Positions 9,637 to 19,836 of a DNA stretch of 64,000 nt are shown here, in pieces (positions within the stretch are counted from its first letter, which is position 1; each line of letters starts with the position of its first letter). Origin of the DNA: JABMQB01 sp963666575. Its GTDB lineage: Bacteria > Bacteroidota > Bacteroidia > Bacteroidales > Prolixibacteraceae. The stretch is from NCBI GenBank assembly GCA_963666575.2, contig CAXXYG010000019.1, positions 62,001-126,000 of the forward strand. The letters run 5' to 3'. A model generated the notes under the pieces. That model saw only the letters and a program-made list of their open reading frames with translations. It did not search any database and was not told where the DNA came from. Made by a program: the position numbers and the translations under genes.

Positions 9637-10176
9637 TTATTTTAAGCAGCTCATAGACAGCAAAATGTATATCAATTTATCCGACAATTTTTGTTTGAGT
9701 TCGGTTAATGCGCGGTAAAGCCTTGTTTCGACTGTCCGAATGGGGATGCCCAATTTTATTGCAATCTCACCGTTTGTTAAGCCTTCGAAACGGCTCAATT
9801 GAATTACCTCCTTGTGAATAGCCGATAATGAGTCGATGGCTGAATAGATTTTTTCCAATTCCTCAGTTTCAATCAACGACTTTTCGCCACTTTTATAATG
9901 GTTTAATTCCAGTTCAATAAGTTGTTGTTTGTGAAAATTGGTGTGTTTTTGTATTACTAATTGGTGTTTTAAGAAGTTCAGGCAGCTGTTTTTTAAGGAT
10001 TTAAATAAAAATCCTTCTAAATGGTTATCGTCTAATTTATATTTTTTTTTCTCCCAAACATTTGTAAATAATTCCTGGACAATATCTGATGCATCGTTTT
10101 TATTCTCCATAAATTTTAAAGAATATAAGAACAACCGGTGGTGGTACTTTTTAAAAATAACATCAAATCTATCCAT
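9637..10176 (-). CDS. ECF RNA polymerase sigma factor (sigma-70 family), PUL A
   Basis: Extracytoplasmic-function sigma factor of the Bacteroidota FecR-associated type. Residues about 10-75 carry region 2 (YHHRLFLYSLKFMENKNDASDIVQELFTNVWEKK) and about 115-170 carry region 4 (LSAIHKEVIQLSRFEGLTNG, helix-turn-helix with PIRTVETRLYRALTELKQKL). I use ATG 10176 (MDRFDVIFKKYHHR) rather than a TTG six codons upstream; the family normally starts a few residues before this segment. First gene of the PUL A operon. Predicted to direct transcription of the susCD promoter once released by FecR. Confidence 0.92.
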   Translation of the reverse strand: MDRFDVIFKKYHHRLFLYSLKFMENKNDASDIVQELFTNVWEKKKYKLDDNHLEGFLFKSLKNSCLNFLKHQLVIQKHTNFHKQQLIELELNHYKSGEKSLIETEELEKIYSAIDSLSAIHKEVIQLSRFEGLTNGEIAIKLGIPIRTVETRLYRALTELKQKLSDKLIYILLSMSCLK

Positions 10177-10250
10177 ACACAAATATATGAGCAATGAAAA
10201 AATGAAGTGGGCTTATGAATTAATTATACCACTAATAATTCATTTGGATG

Positions 10251-10280
10251 CTAATATACTTTTATTTTTTTATACTCAAA
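10251..10280 (-). promoter_or_regulatory. Candidate Bacteroidota primary-sigma promoter for the PUL A sigma gene
   Basis: On the minus strand TTTG (10280-10277), 18 bases, then TATATTAG (10258-10251), seven of eight to the -7 consensus TAnnTTTG apart from the seventh base. It lies 75 bases upstream of the sigma-factor ATG. Such AT-rich matches occur by chance, so this is tentative. Confidence 0.3.
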
Positions 10281-10340
10281 GTACCATAATTTATATCCTA
10301 AAAGTTATAAAACAACTGTTGGATTCTGAAAAAATACAAT

Positions 10341-10398
10341 AAAAAAACCGAAGAGAATAAAACATTTTTTAGTGATAATGCTTTAATTCCTTCGGTTT
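10341..10398 (-). terminator. Terminator-like inverted repeat after the PUL B sulfatases
   Basis: On the minus strand AAACCGAAG (10398-10390) and CTTCGGTTT (10353-10345) form a perfect 9-bp stem with a long loop (36 nt), followed by a T run (10347-10341). It sits between the last sulfatase gene of PUL B and the promoter of PUL A, where a transcript end is expected. The long loop lowers confidence. Confidence 0.45.
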
Positions 10399-10469
10399 AC
10401 AGATAGCTTACTATCTGGCCTTTAATTCAGTAATATTTTCGTTGTTTTTGATTATTGTTTGCAATAGTT

Positions 10470-11885
10470 TTATTTTTCAAGTTGGTTTTCAACTGGTTGT
10501 AAGGTTAGAATGTGGTTTTCATAAATTTTTTCTATCTCTGCAATTACTTCGGGATAGATTTCAGCTACATTATTTTTTTCAGCAGGATCAATATTCAGAT
10601 TATACAATAGAGGGACATCATGTTTTGTTTTAATATTACTTCCATACTCGGGTTGAGTAATAAAATGTGCTTTAAAGGCGCCTTTGCGAATGGCAAAAAC
10701 TTGTTCTCCACGGTAATAAAACACTTCATCTCGGGGGCTATTAGCAAGCTCAGACAATGTAGGATATAAATCATAACCATCAAAAGTTCTATCATTAGGA
10801 AGTTTAACATTTGCTAATCGTGTAATGGTTGGCAATAAATCCAAAGTTGTACCTAAATCCATAACGACCCCTGGTTTTACTTTTCCCGGACACCAAAAAA
10901 TAGTAGGTTCACGCATCCCTCCTTCGTAGGTCCCTCCTTTTCCTCCACTTAGTAAACCGGCACTGCCGCCATGATCTTTGAAAATTAACCATGGCCCATT
11001 ATCTGAAGTAAAAACAACCAGCGTGTTTTTATCTAATCCGTTTTGTTTTAATGTTTTAATAATTTCACCGACGCTCCAATCCAACTCTTCAATTACATCG
11101 CCATAAGTTCCACGAAGGCTCTTGTTTTCAAATTCTTTGGAACGAAATAAAGGGACATGAGGCATGGAATGTGGCATGTAGAGAAAAAATGGTTTTTCCT
11201 TATTTTGTTTGATAAAATTTATTGCTTCGGCTGTATACCTTTTGGTTATGGTTGTTTGATCCGCCGGACGTTCGATGATTTCTGAATTCCGGAGTAAAGG
11301 CACATTAAAATATTCAGTTTTAGGGTTTCGGTTAGTTTCCATGTAGTTAAGCCCTTTTTCCATATCCATATCGTTACTATAAGGAATTCCAAAATAATAA
11401 TCGAAACCATGCTTATTTGGAGAATATTGAGGCAGGTGGCCCAAATGCCATTTTCCGATGCAAGCCGTGGAGTAACCCGATTTTTTCAGGGCCGATGCAA
11501 TGGTTATTTCGCTGGTAGGCAATCCCCCTTTTGAATCGGGAAACAATACCCTCCGTTTATCGCTGCACATTCCAGTGCGGATTGGCAACCTTCCTGTTAG
11601 TAACCCAGCCCTTGAAGGGGTACATACAGGTGCAGCAACGTAAAAATTTGTCCATTTTTGGCCTTCATCAGCCAAATTATCCAGATTAGGCGTTTTAATT
11701 GTTGGATGGCCAAAAGTACCCATATCGCCATACCCCATATCATCAGCAAAGATGATTATAAAATTGGGCTTTGAATTGTTGCTATCTTGAGCTGCATTTA
11801 AAGTGCGTGTAAAAGTAATTGCCATAAATAACAAACTGATTGAGATTATCAGTTTTGAAATAGATATTTTTATAGTATACATCAT
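10470..11885 (-). CDS. Secreted S1-family sulfatase (arylsulfatase A-like), last gene of PUL B
   Basis: Hydrolyses sulfate esters, here probably on a polysaccharide. Signal peptide (MMYTIKISISKLIISISLLFMAITF); N-terminal metal-binding FADDMGYGDMG; the formylglycine motif C-T-P-S-R at Cys88, followed by AGLLTGR, so it needs the anaerobic or aerobic maturase encoded elsewhere; GKWHLGH and FTSDNGPW complete the S1 active-site set. 471 aa is normal. ATG start (two consecutive ATGs, 11885 and 11882). It follows the paralogous sulfatase by 23 bp. Substrate specificity cannot be read from the sequence. Confidence 0.92.
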   Translation of the reverse strand: MMYTIKISISKLIISISLLFMAITFTRTLNAAQDSNNSKPNFIIIFADDMGYGDMGTFGHPTIKTPNLDNLADEGQKWTNFYVAAPVCTPSRAGLLTGRLPIRTGMCSDKRRVLFPDSKGGLPTSEITIASALKKSGYSTACIGKWHLGHLPQYSPNKHGFDYYFGIPYSNDMDMEKGLNYMETNRNPKTEYFNVPLLRNSEIIERPADQTTITKRYTAEAINFIKQNKEKPFFLYMPHSMPHVPLFRSKEFENKSLRGTYGDVIEELDWSVGEIIKTLKQNGLDKNTLVVFTSDNGPWLIFKDHGGSAGLLSGGKGGTYEGGMREPTIFWCPGKVKPGVVMDLGTTLDLLPTITRLANVKLPNDRTFDGYDLYPTLSELANSPRDEVFYYRGEQVFAIRKGAFKAHFITQPEYGSNIKTKHDVPLLYNLNIDPAEKNNVAEIYPEVIAEIEKIYENHILTLQPVENQLEK

Positions 11886-11908
11886 AAAATACGAATTAGA
11901 TTGATTAA

Positions 11909-13258
11909 TTATTTTCCTTTTTGCCAGGGAATTGCTCCTGCCCTCCTGATATGTTGTGATAAATTTCGCTTAAGTTCTTTATATTGTTGTGAATCTTCAT
12001 CGAGTGGATATTTCTCGAATGGATCGGAATTTAAGTTAAAAAACTGTATTGATTCATAGGGTGTATTTTGAACCAGTTTATAATCCCCATTTCGCAGAGC
12101 ATAATACGACAAACCTCCATAAATACCACCTTCACGCCGCATAAAATATACTTCCCTGTCGTTAGGGGTTTTATCTGTTTCAAGAGAATTGGATAGAATA
12201 TTTACACCATCGATTTGATGTAAAACAGGTACCTGTGCGATGGAACAAAGTGTAGGAAAAAAATCCATAGTCAATCCCAATTGACCAGAAACTGAATCGC
12301 CTTTAAATTTATTTTCCCATACCAAGCATGTAGGGACTTTTATTCCACCCTCATACATATCTTGTTTGCCTCCTCTGAGTATACCATTTGAAGCTCCACT
12401 TGCCAAATGTCCTCCATTGTCGGATGTGAAAATTATTATGGTATTATTATATTGCCCTGATTGTTTAAGAGCTTTGATAACTCTGCCAATACCAGAATCA
12501 AGATGCTCAACAAAAGCAACATTTTTTGCACGTTTTTCAGTTATTCCGTCCTCTCTGTTTTTAACTATTTCAAGATACTCTTTGGGTGGTTGAATAGGGA
12601 AATGTGGTGCATTGTATGCCAGATATAAAAAATAGGGTGTACTACCCTCTCTGTTTTTATGAATGTATTCAATTGCCCAATCTGAAAAAATATCGGTGGC
12701 ATGGCCAACCGGATTGATTTCATTTTCATTTAACCTCATATAGTTTATGCCATGACGCAGGTGATTCCAATAATTGTCCATCATATCTCCTAAAAAACCA
12801 TGAAAAAAATCAAATCCACGTTCGTTAGGAGTATTTGGTTTTTCCAAACCTAAATGCCATTTTCCGATAATTGCAGTTTTATACCCGGCTTTTTTTAACA
12901 TATCAGGCAATGTAATAGCTGATGGTGAAAGGTATCCCCAGCTGTTTGATTCATGAGTCCTGATTACGCCGGGTACACCAACCATGTCGGGATAACATCC
13001 GGTTAATAACGAAGCCCTGGATGGTGAACAAACCGTACAATTAGCATAAAAATTTGAATACCGGATTCCGCTCGAAAAAAGATTATCAATATTTGGCGTT
13101 TGAATATCCCTCCCACCTTGACACGACAAATCACCGTACCCTAAATCATCAACTAAAATAAATATTACATTCGGATGAATTGGCTGTGACGATATTACGT
13201 TGAATGAAATTAAACTTCCAACTATCACAATTCCTAAAAACTTAATTGTTTTTTTCAT
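11909..13258 (-). CDS. Secreted S1-family sulfatase, PUL B
   Basis: Second sulfatase of the locus. I chose ATG 13258 (MKKTIKFLGIVIVGSLISF, signal peptide) over GTG 13279. Motifs are VDDLGYGDL (calcium ligands), C-S-P-S-R at about Cys77 followed by ASLLTG (Cys-type formylglycine site), GKWHLG and FTSDNGGH. It is clearly a different subfamily from its neighbour (FLGDMMDNYWNHL region, ANCTVCSPSR), so the two enzymes probably remove sulfates at different positions. Preceded by a 17-bp stem-loop that separates it from susD. Confidence 0.92.
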   Translation of the reverse strand: MKKTIKFLGIVIVGSLISFNVISSQPIHPNVIFILVDDLGYGDLSCQGGRDIQTPNIDNLFSSGIRYSNFYANCTVCSPSRASLLTGCYPDMVGVPGVIRTHESNSWGYLSPSAITLPDMLKKAGYKTAIIGKWHLGLEKPNTPNERGFDFFHGFLGDMMDNYWNHLRHGINYMRLNENEINPVGHATDIFSDWAIEYIHKNREGSTPYFLYLAYNAPHFPIQPPKEYLEIVKNREDGITEKRAKNVAFVEHLDSGIGRVIKALKQSGQYNNTIIIFTSDNGGHLASGASNGILRGGKQDMYEGGIKVPTCLVWENKFKGDSVSGQLGLTMDFFPTLCSIAQVPVLHQIDGVNILSNSLETDKTPNDREVYFMRREGGIYGGLSYYALRNGDYKLVQNTPYESIQFFNLNSDPFEKYPLDEDSQQYKELKRNLSQHIRRAGAIPWQKGK

Positions 13259-13422
13259 ACTAATTTTGTTTTGTTTCACGAATAAATAAACTTTGCCGGT
13301 TTTTTAAGAAGATCAAATAAAGTGGGTTTGCTGAATTGTTCAAATTTAACCAATTCACCCTCACTAATCCTTTTATTTGTAGCTGTAACCTTTAAATGTA
13401 TTGACTACCTCACAAAGTTTAG

Positions 13423-13462
13423 TTACTGAGGATTCAGGAAAATTCTCCTGAATCCTCAGTAA
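13423..13462. other. Strong stem-loop between susD and the sulfatases of PUL B
   Basis: A perfect 17-bp inverted repeat, TTACTGAGGATTCAGGA (13423-13439) with TCCTGAATCCTCAGTAA (13446-13462), loop of six. No T run follows on either strand, so it may act as an mRNA-stabilising or attenuating hairpin rather than a simple intrinsic terminator. Confidence 0.6.
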
Positions 13463-13486
13463 TAGTATTAGAAATAAATTCTTTTG

Positions 13487-15049
13487 TTACCAGCCTGTAT
13501 TTTGTTCCAGATTCTCATTTAACGAAATTTCGCTGTCAGGGATTGGCAACAAATTATAATACTCCAGATACCCATTGGGGAATTTAGTTTCCAAAATATT
13601 TCCGGTATGATCTTTCACTTCAACCGGGTAAATATCTTTACCGATGCCCCACCTTTTAATATCCATCCAGTACAAACCTTCCATAGCAAACTCAATTCTT
13701 CTCTCGTGCCTCAGTTTTTCACGAGCTTCAGTTTGTGATAAACCCAACGGCAATTCAGTGATTTTAACATCATCGCGCCCGGTCCTAATCTTGTTTATTA
13801 AAGTAATTGCTTCATCAATATTACCATTGGTTTCAATTAAAGCTTCGGCTTTTGACAAAATTACATCGGCATACCTTAACACAATATTATTTAAACATGA
13901 CTGCCCTGACGGAGGTAAATCTGCCATCGGTTCAATGCGGTATTTCCTTGTACTCAAATGCTTTAACCTATTGCCCGGGTGATTAAAAGCCCCTCCCGGG
14001 TATATGTAATTCGGGAATTGATATCCCAAAATAAATGCACCTGGTACAACAACAGTATATTCCAAACGTGGGTCGCGCCCTTCGTAAGGATTTTCAGGAT
14101 CAACGTCTGAACCGTCAATCATTTCATATGCATCTACCAAATCATCAGTGGGAACATAACGTGAGCCTCTGGTCCAGCTTCCTGTACCTGTACCACAATA
14201 TTGATCGTGTAATGACCCCTGTGAATTTTCACCAGAAATATACTGAATATCAAAAATTACTTCTTTATTATTTTCATTTGCCAATTGAAATAAACCTTCA
14301 TAACTGTTAAATAAATCATATTTACCCAGTGCTTCAATTTGCGTTACCATTTCAAGGACCTTATCATATTTATTTTGGTATAGGTATGCCCTCATTTTCA
14401 TGCCGAGTGCAGCTCCTTTGGTAGCTCTGCCAACTTCAGGAGCATCAACATTGAGGTTCTGAATAGCCATATCATAATCTGAAATAGCCTGATTCCAGGA
14501 CTCATCTTTTGAAGAGCGGCCTATGCTCCTTGCTTCTTCGGTTGAAATTGATGATTTTATAATCGGAACACCTCCATACGATTCAACTAAAGTTGCATAT
14601 GCCAGTCCCCTTAAAAAATGAGCTTCACCCAGGTAGGTTGATTTTACCGCTCCATCCAACTCAACAACTTCCAAAGCCTCAAGTAAAAAATTGGCTCGTG
14701 ATATTATACTGTAACACCTTTCCCATCTATAAGTAACAATATCTCCATCACCAGAAGTAAGTTGACCATTACCAGCTTTTGCAATAGGTGTATTTCCCCA
14801 ATTAAAAGCATTGGGAGTTGCCCCATCGAGAATGCCAAAACCAAAAAGTCCTTCATTATAAATCGACCGTTCTCTTAATTGAGCATATACTCCATTTAAT
14901 AACAATTTTATATCACTTTCATTTTTAGGGAAAATTGCTGAAGTGATCTTATCCTCAGGGAAAAAATCAAGGTATTTATCAGTACATCCGTTAAAAGCAA
15001 AGAGCAGGATTGATATTAAACTATATGTTAAAATATTTCTAAGTTTCAT
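13487..15049 (-). CDS. RagB/SusD family outer-membrane lipoprotein, PUL B
   Basis: Glycan-binding lid of the PUL B SusCD pair. Lipobox FAFNGC (Cys22) then TDKYLDFFPEDKI. SusD_N helices (YSIISRANFLLEALEVVELDG; GEAHFLRGLAYATLVESYGGVPII) and the C-terminal part (RYADVILSKAEALIE; RIEFAMEGLYWMDIKRWGIGKD; IPDSEISLNENLEQNTGW) are complete, unlike the PUL A copy. 520 aa. ATG 15049 lies 4 bp after the susC stop, so the two are probably translationally coupled. Confidence 0.95.
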   Translation of the reverse strand: MKLRNILTYSLISILLFAFNGCTDKYLDFFPEDKITSAIFPKNESDIKLLLNGVYAQLRERSIYNEGLFGFGILDGATPNAFNWGNTPIAKAGNGQLTSGDGDIVTYRWERCYSIISRANFLLEALEVVELDGAVKSTYLGEAHFLRGLAYATLVESYGGVPIIKSSISTEEARSIGRSSKDESWNQAISDYDMAIQNLNVDAPEVGRATKGAALGMKMRAYLYQNKYDKVLEMVTQIEALGKYDLFNSYEGLFQLANENNKEVIFDIQYISGENSQGSLHDQYCGTGTGSWTRGSRYVPTDDLVDAYEMIDGSDVDPENPYEGRDPRLEYTVVVPGAFILGYQFPNYIYPGGAFNHPGNRLKHLSTRKYRIEPMADLPPSGQSCLNNIVLRYADVILSKAEALIETNGNIDEAITLINKIRTGRDDVKITELPLGLSQTEAREKLRHERRIEFAMEGLYWMDIKRWGIGKDIYPVEVKDHTGNILETKFPNGYLEYYNLLPIPDSEISLNENLEQNTGW

Positions 15050-15053
15050 TGTT

Positions 15054-18000
15054 TTAAAAATTAAGATTAATACCGAGTGAAATTATTCTTGGAATAGGAT
15101 ACATATTTTGTCCTGAACCAAATGTGTTCCGTTCAGGATCATATCCTTCATAGTCTTTGTTTACTATCGTAAACACATTTTGAGCATTTGTATAAACATA
15201 AATTTTTCCAAGCCCTAATTTTGAAGAAACAGTATTCGGAACAGTATATCCTAACTGAATGTTTTTAAGTTTCAGAAAACTAATATCATGCACCCAGAAA
15301 GATGACTGTGAATTATCCCACGAATCGTTCATTTTTAAACTTGGGATATTTGTATCCTTATTTTGAGGTGTCCAGGCATCTCTCCATTTTGTTGTGAGGG
15401 ATGGATTATCGCTGGTGAAATTTGTAAGGTCATTTTGGGTATAGGCATTTATACCGGCTACTCCCTGCAAAAGGACATTTAAATCGAAACCCTTAAAAGT
15501 AAAATTGGTAGAAAGCCCATACATAAATTTTGGTATTGTGTTACCTAAATCCTGTTTGTCATCAAATCCGAGTTTGCCATCGTTGTTTAAATCTTCAAAT
15601 TTTAAATTTCCTGCTTTGGGCGTAAAGCTATTAGAATGCATGTGGCTTGCGGCTTCTTCATCAGTTTGATAAATTCCAATTGACTTATAACCATACAAGG
15701 TTTGGTAGGAATAACCTTCTCGAATAAGATATAGCTGGTCGGGTGAATCTCCTCCCCTGAATTTTGTAACCTCATTATTAATATAGGTAAAATTGGCATT
15801 TAAATCGTATCCAAACTGGTTTCTGTCCAATTTCGAGTTATTATAATTGATGCTAAATTCAAACCCTGTATTTAACATTTCTCCAACATTTTCATAAGGA
15901 GCAGTAAGCCCGCCGATAATGAGGGGAATTGGCAATTGTACAATAATGTCAGTGGTTTTTTTCTTAAAATAGTCAGCTTCAATATTGATCTTACTGTCTA
16001 AAAATGAAACATCAATCCCAATGTCAAGTGTAGAGGTTGTTTCCCAGGTTATGTCTTCATCAACCAATGCTGTAACAGCGGCACCTGGTTTAAAACTCCC
16101 ATTATTGCTATAGCTTAAATTATTATTTTGGTTTATAACAGTTAAATAGGGCCAATATCCTGCAATATTTTGATTCCCTAATTGCCCCCATGAAGCACGT
16201 AATTTTAGGTTAGAGAACAATTCAGAATTCTCCATAAATCCTTCCTCAATCACTCTCCAGCCTGCTGAAAAACCAGGGAAAATACCCCATCTGTTCCCCT
16301 CAGCAAAACGGGAAGAAGCATCGGCCCTAATGTTGGCTTCAAACAAATATCTGTCTGACAAAGAGTAGTTTAAACGTCCAAAATAGGAGAACATTTTTAG
16401 TCCTACCATATTCCCCTCTCCAACAATTCCAGAAGTACCTGCATCAACTTGCGTTAATCCTTCTTTGGGAGCTTCAGTCCGCCGGGCATATACGTTTTTA
16501 ATTTTCCTGTCTTGCAACTGTACACCGGCAATGGCTGAAACAACATGAATTTCAGCTAACTCTTTGCTATAATTTAAAGTTGTAAAAAAATTATTTTCAA
16601 TGGTTGATATTTGTTCCCGGTTTATTTCCAAACCTTCTCTGTTAAAGTTTTTTGTAGTAGTCTCCATACCAGAATCAGAGTATCCAAATATACTTTCATT
16701 GTATCTGTCAGTTAAATTCCAGTTACCTGTTGTTGCCAATGTGGTATTCCATTGTAAATCATCACTGAATTTGATAATAGCAGATGCATTTGCAGTAATG
16801 TAATTCTTTTCTCTGGATGTTAATCCGTTAGCAGCATCAATCAATGGATTTCTGTTGTCATAAAGGAGGCTTCCATTTTCATCTATTGCCTCTACAGAAC
16901 CAAAACGGCCATCTCTTGTATATGGGGCTGTAAATGGCGCAACACTTGAAAGCATATAAAATACACGGCCCAAAGAACCATAAGTTACATCTTCATAGGG
17001 TTCTGTTGAAACCTTCCTGATATAATTAAACCTTCCACTTACACTAAGCCAATTATTAATGTCAGAGTCTAAATTTGCCCTTATTCCATACCTTTTCAGA
17101 ATTGGTATTTGGTACCATTCCTTCCTGGTTTAAATAATTAAAGGAAAGAAATGAAGAACTATTTTTACTACCGCCTCTAATTGATACATTGTGTTCTTGA
17201 ATTGTTGCTGTTTGAAATAACTCATCAAAAAAGTTTGAATTTGGGTACTTATATTTGTCAGTACCATTTTCAAAAGCAGAAATCATGTAATCGGGAAAAA
17301 GGGGGCTTGAACCTTCATTTGCCAGCGCCTGGTTCCATAACTGCATATACTCAACACTATTATCAATCATATCATACCTTCGGCCTAACGATTGAATTCC
17401 ATAATAAGATGTGAGGTCGACTTCCATCTTTTCATCCTTTTTGCCCATTTTGGTGGTAATCAGTATAACCCCATTTGCTGCTTTAGAACCATAAATAGCA
17501 GCACTGGCAGCATCTTTCAAAACTGAAATACTTTCAATATCCGTCGGATTTATTTGCTCAAAAGCGCCTTCTACACCATCAATTATTACCAACGGATTCG
17601 AATTGTTCATTGTACCCCAGCCTCTCACGCGCAATTGAGCTCCATCGCTACCTGGTTTACCTGAATTCTGACTTACCCATACTCCAGTAACTTTCCCGCT
17701 AAGTGCCTGGGTTGCATCAGTGATGGGACGGTTGTTTAATTCATCATCAAATTTTATTGATGATATTGAACCTGTTAGGTTCACCTTTTTTTGAGTAGCA
17801 TAACCAACAGCAATAACTTCTTCGATACCAATAGCATCCTCAATTAAAGTAATGTTTATTTCTGTCTGGCCACTAAAAACAATTTCGTGAGTTTTCATTC
17901 CTACAAATGAAAAAACAATAGTTGCATCGGGCGGGACATTCGACAAAGAAAAAGTCCCATCGGTATTTGTTACCGTCCCATTGGTAGTACCTTTAATTAC

Positions 18001-18447
18001 AACTGTTACTCCGGGCAGAGCACGCTGTGACATGTCAACCACCTTACCTGTTAGTACCTGATCCTGTTGCGTCTCTTTGATTACATTAGGGACAAGAAAA
18101 ATTTTACGGTTGCTAATTGAATATTCGACAGAACCATCATCAAATAACTGATTTAATAATTCTTCCACATTTACATCGGTAGCCTCAATATTTACTATAC
18201 GTTGAGTTTCTATCAATTTTTCATTGTACATAAAGAAAAATTCACTTTGATTTTCAATAACATCAAGGGCCGCCTCAATTGTTACATTTTTTAAATCAAC
18301 TGAAAACTTCGTTTTTTGAGAATAGGAGTTAATCGCAAAAACCTGAAGAAAACCTACTAAAAGAAGAATAACTGTTATTCTCATAATTAAAAATGTTTTT
18401 TTGAGGGTATGGAAATACCACCCGTCAAACGTTTTACTTTTTTTCAT
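15054..18447 (-). pseudogene. SusC/RagA TonB-linked transporter of PUL B, split by a frameshift
   Basis: Two open segments make one SusC. The 5' part (17062-18447, 461 aa) has signal peptide, STN domain (TIEAALDVIENQSEFFFMYN), carboxypeptidase-like domain (TGKVVDMSQRALPGVTVVIKG) and plug (VIAVGYATQKKVNLTGSI; SAAIYGSKAANGVILITTK), then runs out of frame after NTNSEK. In the second frame the protein continues YGIRANLDSDINNWLSVSG and a complete barrel to IPRIISLGINLNF (15054). The shift lies near 17091-17097 (GG next to AAAA in the coding strand); one base too many, or two too few as in the common K-R-Y-x-I-R-A-N form, explains it. The two halves have no sensible separate function. It may be a real null allele or a sequence error. 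Confidence 0.88.
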
Positions 18448-18494
18448 AAATTTGATCTGTTAAATAATTAATAAAATTCTGATTGAGTTTTTTA

Positions 18495-18525
18495 GGGAAA
18501 TCGTTGGCGCGGTTTCCTTTTTTTT
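18495..18525. other. Hairpin between fecR and susC of PUL B
   Basis: GGAAA (18496-18500) pairs with TTTCC (18513-18517) and is followed on the plus strand by eight T (18518-18525). Same place and polarity as the hairpin in PUL A. Confidence 0.35.
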
Positions 18526-18577
18526 AACATCTAGGGGCCATTATTTGAATTCATATTTTAATGGTTTTAGTTAATAG

Positions 18578-19609
18578 TTATTTTCGGATAGTTAATATTA
18601 CTTTTTCTTTTCCCCAAATTCCATCAGGACTTAAACCACCAGGGATAGTTTGACAGTTTATTTGTGAGGTAACAGTTAAAAAACGAAGCACTTCATTCAA
18701 CGAATCGTCTTCGAAGGTTGCTCTGAAAGTGTAAGCTTCCATCTCTTTATCAGCAATTTCAACATCAATATTATACCACCTTTCAATTCGTCGAACCAGC
18801 TCACCCATATTGTCGCCCCTGAATATAAGTTTGCCTTCAGTCCACCCTTTAAATTTTTCAGGATCGGTTTTTTCAATTACAATTGTTTTATTGCTATACA
18901 CAAGCCGTTCCGATGGATTTAATATTACCGCTTCGGTTTCGGCTGCACAAAAAGCCACACTTCCTTCGGCTAATACTACTTCTACATAATCTTCGTCGGA
19001 ATAAGCGCTGATATTAAAACTGGTGCCCAGTACTTTTACCTGCGAACCATTTGTGTTTAATGTTAAAGGATGTTTGGGATCTTTTGCCACATCAAACCAG
19101 GCTTCGCCTTTTAATTGAATATTCCTGTTTTGCGTAAATGGAATTGAATATGAAATGGATGAACCACTGTTTAAATAGCCGGTACTGCCATCGGGTAGGT
19201 TAAAAGCTACACGCGATCCAAGGGGTGCATATATAGTTGACGTTGCCTGCTGTTCGGGTAAGGGGTTTTGCCGGGATTTTTGTTGCATAAAAAATAGTGC
19301 CCCGGATATTAAAATAGGAATTAATAAAACAGCCGCAATTTTTGCATATACCTGTATAAACCGGTTAAAGCCAGATGTTTGTTTCGACAATTCTTTTTTA
19401 TGAATTATGCGGTGCACACGGTCGAGTATATGAGTTAAGCCCGGACCATCAACAGATTGTGTTGTTTTCCAATCGTCATTTAACCGGTTTTTAAGAATCG
19501 GATCAGTAGTGCCCGCGGCCATTATTTTTTCAACAAGCACTGTTTCTTCTTCATTTGTTTCACCATCAATATACTGCTGAAGAAGTTTTACGTTTTTATT
19601 TTGTCCCAT
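18578..19609 (-). CDS. FecR-family anti-sigma factor, PUL B
   Basis: Counterpart of the PUL A anti-sigma factor. I start at ATG 19609 (MGQNKNVKLLQQYIDGETNE) rather than GTG 19642. Cytoplasmic sigma-binding segment, one transmembrane helix (IQVYAKIAAVLLIPILISGALFF, about residue 90-112), periplasmic FecR domain (APLGSRVAFNLPDGSTGYLNSG, then LKGEAWFDV and VKVLGTSFNI) and a DUF4974 domain (FRGDNMGELVRRIERWYNIDVEI) ending GKEKVILTIRK. The gene is intact although its cognate sigma gene is destroyed, so it may now have no partner or may interact with another sigma factor. Confidence 0.92.
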   Translation of the reverse strand: MGQNKNVKLLQQYIDGETNEEETVLVEKIMAAGTTDPILKNRLNDDWKTTQSVDGPGLTHILDRVHRIIHKKELSKQTSGFNRFIQVYAKIAAVLLIPILISGALFFMQQKSRQNPLPEQQATSTIYAPLGSRVAFNLPDGSTGYLNSGSSISYSIPFTQNRNIQLKGEAWFDVAKDPKHPLTLNTNGSQVKVLGTSFNISAYSDEDYVEVVLAEGSVAFCAAETEAVILNPSERLVYSNKTIVIEKTDPEKFKGWTEGKLIFRGDNMGELVRRIERWYNIDVEIADKEMEAYTFRATFEDDSLNEVLRFLTVTSQINCQTIPGGLSPDGIWGKEKVILTIRK

Positions 19610-19697
19610 ATTTGTTTTTCCTGTAAAGGTAGAATAGGCCACCCAAATCAGTTATACACTTGTGAAATAAAAATCTAATATTTTTTTTAAAGATTTT

Positions 19698-19836
19698 TTA
19701 TTTTATAAGGTAAAGAGCAACAAATAAGAGGACATGTAGATTGTTTTTTCCAAGTTTGGTTTTTAAGAATTTGACAGTCGAAGAAATATAATTGTCCACT
19801 GTTCCGGGCGACAGGTTTAATTCTTTGGAGATTTGT
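19698..19836 (-). pseudogene. ECF sigma factor remnant (region 4 only), cut by the insertion sequence
   Basis: Minus-strand translation from the IS edge reads QISKELNLSPGTVDNYISS, then TVKFLKTKLGKNNLHVLLF and VALYLIK-stop, which is the C-terminal helix-turn-helix and tail of a Bacteroidota ECF sigma factor. The N-terminal region 2 is missing; the sequence on the other side of the IS is a histidine kinase, not the rest of this gene. By synteny with PUL A it was the regulator of locus B. Confidence 0.8.

Noticed and set aside
16971..16973. TTG start for a separate C-terminal SusC gene (15054-16973)
   Set aside because: The upstream sequence continues the SusC barrel in the same frame back to the frameshift near 17092, so this is not an independent gene.
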